From UBA1205 sp045598105 (GTDB lineage Bacteria; Bacteroidota; Bacteroidia; Bacteroidales; WCHB1-69), in the NCBI GenBank assembly GCA_045598105.1, contig JAZLLK010000030.1, forward strand, positions 1 to 10,112: a stretch of 10,112 bases of DNA. Direction: 5' to 3'. Shown one piece after another: positions 7,476-10,112 of this stretch. Position 1 is the first letter of the stretch. The number at the start of each line of letters is the position of its first letter. The translations under genes were made by a program, and so were the position numbers. The notes beneath the pieces are model-generated. The model ran no database searches. It worked only from the letters and a program-made list of their open reading frames with translations, and was not told the DNA's origin.

Positions 7476-7525
7476 TTTCACCCCTACATAGCGTTTTTCA
7501 CCCCTGTATAACGAATTTCACCCCA
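7476..7525. repeat. Three direct repeats with exact 20-bp period, copy B
   Basis: The units begin at 7476, 7496 and 7516: TTTCACCCCTACATAGCG, TTTCACCCCTGTATAACG and TTTCACCCC. The TTTCACCCC core is identical in all three. The 20-bp period puts each core on nearly the same helix face. A related array lies at 6362-6408. It may be a tandem binding site, for example for a LytTR-type regulator; the regulator is a guess. Confidence 0.7.
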
Positions 7526-7706
7526 TGGACGTTTTATTACAGAAATAGCACAACTTACTTATTATCAGCTATCATCTTGTCATTATTTGTATTTTTACAC
7601 ATACGGAGGGTATATATTAATATGTAAGCATATTTTCACTAATACTACAATATATACACATGGTATTTTTATCCCTATTCTTTTCATAAGTTACCATTTT
7701 TTTTTA

Positions 7707-7714
7707 TATATTTG
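7707..7714 (+). promoter_or_regulatory. -7 promoter element of hsdM
   Basis: TATATTTG is a perfect match to TAnnTTTG, 57 bases upstream of the chosen hsdM start. No TTG is seen at the -33 position. Confidence 0.55.
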
Positions 7715-7771
7715 CAAATTGAAATTTTAATGATATTACATGCACTTTCTTGTGCAAAAATAAAACATATA

Positions 7772-9817
7772 ATGATTACCAAACAGGCATTAGGCAACAC
7801 GCTTTTCGGCATGGCCGACATTCTACGCGACAAGGTGGAAGATTACAAATCATACATCCTTTCCCTGTTGTTCTTCAAACGTCTTTCCGACAACTATCTG
7901 TGGGAAAATGAAAACAGTGTGAAAGAGTTTATCCGGCAGAACAACCGCGAGCCCAACGATGCGGAACGCAAGCTCCTCATCCGCAGGAAACACGATTTCG
8001 TGATTCCCGATGGTTGCTTCTGGGAAGACGTGCGCATTGCCACACCTGTGGAAAAGAACAAGAAACTGAACGATGCGGTGAACGGCATTGCCGATGCCAA
8101 CAAGGACCCCAACGGCAACTTCATCCTGAAGGGCATCATCAACACGGTGCGCTGGAACGAACCCGCACCCGACGGCAGCGGCGGCACCAAGCTCGCCCCC
8201 GAAGTGCTCACCAACCTCATCAACTACCTTTCGCCTGTGGATTTGAGCAACCGCAACGCCTCGGTGGATGTGCTCGGCGACGCCTACGAATACCTCATCA
8301 AACGCTTTGCCGACGAAAACCGCGGCGGCACTACGGCGGGACAGTTCTACACGCCGCAGGAGGTGGTTGACATCATCGTCCGCTACCTGAAACCCGAAAA
8401 AAACGACGCCATCTACGACCCCACCTGCGGCTCCGGCGGCTTCCTCATCAACTCGGCCAAATATGCCAAGGAGAAATACGGCAGCCAGAAGAACGTGCGC
8501 ATTTTCGGACAGGAAAATGTGTGGAACACCTGGGCCATTTGCAACATCAATATGATTCTGCACGGATTGGATGCCAACATCAAGCAGGGCGACACCATCC
8601 TTTCGCCCAAGTTTGTGGCCGAAGACAACCCTTTGCAGATCCGCACCTTCGACAAGGTGATGGCCAACTTTCCGTTTTCGCAGGAGAACTGGGCCAAAAA
8701 CGGCGAGCCCAAGAAAGACCGCAACGGCAAACCGGTGAACAAGAAAGACGGCTCCCCGCAACTGGAATATTCCAAGGAGTTTGCCGACAACTACCGGCGC
8801 TTAGTGTATGGAATGCCGCCCTATTCCAACGGCGACTTTATGTTCCTGCAGCACATCATCGCCTCGGTGAAGGAGGGCGGAAAGGCCGGCGTGGTGTGTC
8901 CGCAGGGCGTGCTGTTTCGCGGACAGCCCGAGAAAACCGAGGAGGAAGACGGACAGAACCGCAAAGCCGATGAGGAATACAACATCCGCCGCGGACTGCT
9001 TACCGGCCAACTGAAAGACGGAACCGCCATCGGCGCCAACATCATTGATGCCATTGTGGTACTGCCCAACAACCTGTTTTACGGCACCACCATCCCCGGC
9101 TCCATCCTGTTCATCAACAAGAACAAGCCCGAAGCCCGCAAAAACAAGGTGCTGATGGTGTATGCCGCCAAGGAGGGCTGGTACCGCGAGGAATCCAACC
9201 TGAACATCTTGGAACCGCAAGACATTCTGCGAATCTCCACCATCCTTGAAAGCTGGGGCGACATAGAGGTAGCCCAACGTTGGATTGCCGAACAGAAAAC
9301 CCGCCTCAACGCCAACATACAGGACAATCTGCAGTTTAAGCTGAGCGAGATTGCCGAAGAAACGGCCGACGCAATAAGCAAGGCCAACGAGCGCTTGGCC
9401 AAAGCGAAGAAAGCCGTGAACGACAAGCAGCGGGAAGGCAAAAAGCTGACCGCCAGCGACCGGAAGAGCTTGGAAACGGCCCAAAACGCCCTTGACAAGC
9501 TGACGGCCGAAAAAGCCGCGAAGGAAAATGACTGCCGCGACAAGGCGCAAAAATCCATTGCGAAGATTGAAGAGGTGGAAAGCGAGCTGCTGACGATGCT
9601 GGCCGACCCCGAACTTCGCCGCCGCTATTTCTCGGTGGTGGATATGGACGAGATTGAGGAGAACGAATACAACCTCAACATTCCGCGTTACGTAGATACT
9701 TTTGAGCCGGAAGAAGAGATTGACCTTGCCCAGGCCATTGCCGACTACCAGGCCGCTGCCAAAGCCGAAAGCGAAGTGGATGAAATGCTGAAGGATTTGC
9801 TGGCAAGAATAAAATAA
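7772..9817 (+). CDS. hsdM: Type I restriction-modification DNA methyltransferase subunit M
   Basis: This 681-residue N6-adenine methyltransferase subunit pairs with HsdS for target recognition. The ATG at 7772 gives the family N-terminus MITKQALGNTLFGMADILR; an in-frame ATG at 7730 and TTG at 7712 lie too close to or within the promoter. An N-terminal helical domain is followed by TAGQFYTP (188-195), SAM-binding motif I DPTCGSGG (216-223), GQE (246-248), catalytic motif IV as NFPF (299-302, classical form NPPF) and FYGTTIPGSILFI (436-448). Residues about 523-605 form a charged, Ala/Lys/Glu-rich coiled coil before the conserved ending NEYNLNIPRYVDTFE (631-645). This makes the protein longer than the usual 490-550. 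Base content is high (35 G/C in bases 8221-8280) against a very AT-rich flank, suggesting transfer. hsdS and hsdR are not in the window. Confidence 0.95.
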   Translation: MITKQALGNTLFGMADILRDKVEDYKSYILSLLFFKRLSDNYLWENENSVKEFIRQNNREPNDAERKLLIRRKHDFVIPDGCFWEDVRIATPVEKNKKLNDAVNGIADANKDPNGNFILKGIINTVRWNEPAPDGSGGTKLAPEVLTNLINYLSPVDLSNRNASVDVLGDAYEYLIKRFADENRGGTTAGQFYTPQEVVDIIVRYLKPEKNDAIYDPTCGSGGFLINSAKYAKEKYGSQKNVRIFGQENVWNTWAICNINMILHGLDANIKQGDTILSPKFVAEDNPLQIRTFDKVMANFPFSQENWAKNGEPKKDRNGKPVNKKDGSPQLEYSKEFADNYRRLVYGMPPYSNGDFMFLQHIIASVKEGGKAGVVCPQGVLFRGQPEKTEEEDGQNRKADEEYNIRRGLLTGQLKDGTAIGANIIDAIVVLPNNLFYGTTIPGSILFINKNKPEARKNKVLMVYAAKEGWYREESNLNILEPQDILRISTILESWGDIEVAQRWIAEQKTRLNANIQDNLQFKLSEIAEETADAISKANERLAKAKKAVNDKQREGKKLTASDRKSLETAQNALDKLTAEKAAKENDCRDKAQKSIAKIEEVESELLTMLADPELRRRYFSVVDMDEIEENEYNLNIPRYVDTFEPEEEIDLAQAIADYQAAAKAESEVDEMLKDLLARIK

Positions 9818-9834
9818 AGTATATGGAATAATAG

Positions 9835-9842
9835 TATCTTTG
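9835..9842 (+). promoter_or_regulatory. -7 promoter element after hsdM
   Basis: TATCTTTG is a perfect TAnnTTTG box starting 18 bases after the hsdM stop, with no clear -33 TTG. It could give the downstream gene its own transcript independent of hsdM. Confidence 0.5.
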
Positions 9843-9888
9843 CGGTTGATAAAAAATCATTGATAACGCTCTCAAAAAAAGATTGAAA

Positions 9889-9918
9889 ATGAAAGATTTT
9901 CTGAAAGGAGGTGAGTGA
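9889..9918 (+). CDS. Leader mini-ORF MKDFLKGGE, overlapping the next start
   Basis: The nine codons from ATG 9889 end in TGA at 9916-9918, whose last base is the A of the next gene's ATG (TGATG). Codons 6-9 contain the Shine-Dalgarno sequence of the next gene. No clear ribosome binding site precedes the mini-ORF. It may act in translational coupling, or may be fortuitous. Confidence 0.4.
   Translation: MKDFLKGGE
9906..9913 (+). promoter_or_regulatory. Strong Shine-Dalgarno sequence deciding the start at 9918
   Basis: AGGAGGTG, essentially a full anti-SD complement, ends 4 bases before ATG 9918. Such a sequence is unusual beside the A-rich leaders elsewhere in the window and favours 9918 over the second in-frame ATG at 9954. 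Confidence 0.8.
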
Positions 9919-10112
9919 TGGAAAGAACAACTAAAAATAATGGACATTCAACTATGAAAAAGGATTTTACAGAATTGGCTGTAGTTCGCCAAAATGTGTT
10001 GAATAACAAATTAGCTGTTAATGCCATACAAAAAGAGGTTGGCTTAACAGGAATATTATTTGAGAACGAATATAAATTTGTATTCAAACAAATAACTGAT
10101 TTCTTTGAAGTT
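9918..10112 (+). CDS. Probable DNA-binding protein of the type I RM locus (3' partial)
   Basis: Sixty-five codons are visible before the window ends. The visible protein starts MERTTKNNGHSTMKKDFTEL and continues with VVRQNVLNNKLAVNAIQKEV, then GLTGILFENEYKFVFKQITDFFEV. From memory, proteins annotated as 'DNA-binding protein' inside Bacteroidetes type I RM loci share the pattern of a short helical start, then GVLFEGxYKF, then a QxADFFEVDxRTIxR helix-turn-helix. Here that helix would begin at QITDFFEV and finish beyond the edge. Placement directly after hsdM, where such accessory genes and hsdS usually lie, agrees. Codon use is AT-rich, unlike hsdM. The frame and start are well supported by the strong Shine-Dalgarno sequence. 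The functional name is tentative because the decisive part is missing. Confidence 0.6.
   Translation, partial: MERTTKNNGHSTMKKDFTELAVVRQNVLNNKLAVNAIQKEVGLTGILFENEYKFVFKQITDFFEV

Larger units (their letters stand above)
7285..7771. other. AT-rich intergenic region between divergent rubrerythrin and hsdM
   Basis: These 487 bases contain no plausible gene. They hold the rubrerythrin leader and palindromes, the three-unit 20-bp repeat array (7476-7525) and the hsdM -7 box (7707-7714). The stretch next to hsdM is extremely AT-rich (9 G/C in bases 7681-7740). Confidence 0.7.

Noticed and set aside
7476..7525. CRISPR-like array
   Set aside because: Only three units with a 20-bp total period and no room for unique spacers; no cas genes nearby.
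7712..7771. Upstream start of hsdM at TTG 7712 or ATG 7730
   Set aside because: 7712 lies inside the -7 promoter box and 7730 almost at the expected transcript start; family members begin near MITKQALGNT.
7850..8761. 303-codon open frame antisense to hsdM
   Set aside because: It is a shadow of the GC-rich hsdM codons; the protein is a low-complexity Val/Gly/Ala/His mix without domain character, and hsdM on the other strand is unmistakable.
9885..9901. Inverted repeat GAAAAT-gaaag-ATTTTC over the mini-ORF start
   Set aside because: Six A/T-rich pairs are too weak to call a regulatory hairpin in this AT-rich setting.

Overview
The window is most likely from a Bacteroidetes chromosome. At least four transcription starts carry the phylum's characteristic -7 element TAnnTTTG. 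dxr and rseP lie back to back, as is common in the phylum. The Rhs protein has the HPNHLGS...FNAKELDEE...YYYEARYY...SRDP style common there. Most gene starts lack a strong Shine-Dalgarno sequence. The genus cannot be told from the sequence.

Bases 1-3453 are an accessory Rhs polymorphic-toxin locus on the + strand. A large Rhs/YD-repeat gene enters from the left edge and ends in a 198-residue variable tail after the DPTG boundary. The tail carries H-x15-STGC, the catalytic spacing of YkuD-type L,D-transpeptidases, so I infer a toxin acting on peptidoglycan. One base after its stop is a gene for an exported protein with two SH3-like segments, the probable periplasmic immunity protein. Two displaced Rhs fragments follow, in reversed module order, each just behind a perfect TAnnTTTG promoter. 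A strong hairpin terminator (3393-3433) separates this locus from the housekeeping genes.

Bases 3454-6088 are a two-gene minus-strand operon: dxr (MEP isoprenoid pathway), then rseP (site-2 intramembrane protease), 4 bp apart, with a TACCTTTG promoter upstream of dxr. A low-complexity intergenic stretch follows, containing a run of 36 A. Next is a minus-strand rubrerythrin gene (peroxide detoxification) with palindromes around its inferred promoter. Two short arrays of a roughly 20-bp repeat, with the core TTTCACCCCTGTATA, lie on either side of rubrerythrin.

Bases 7772-10112 begin a type I restriction-modification locus on the + strand. A long hsdM with an extra C-terminal coiled coil is visibly richer in GC than its surroundings, suggesting acquisition by transfer. 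After it come a perfect -7 box, a 9-codon mini-ORF whose stop overlaps the next start (TGATG) over a strong Shine-Dalgarno sequence, and the first 65 codons of a probable DNA-binding protein that runs off the right edge. hsdS and hsdR are not in the window.
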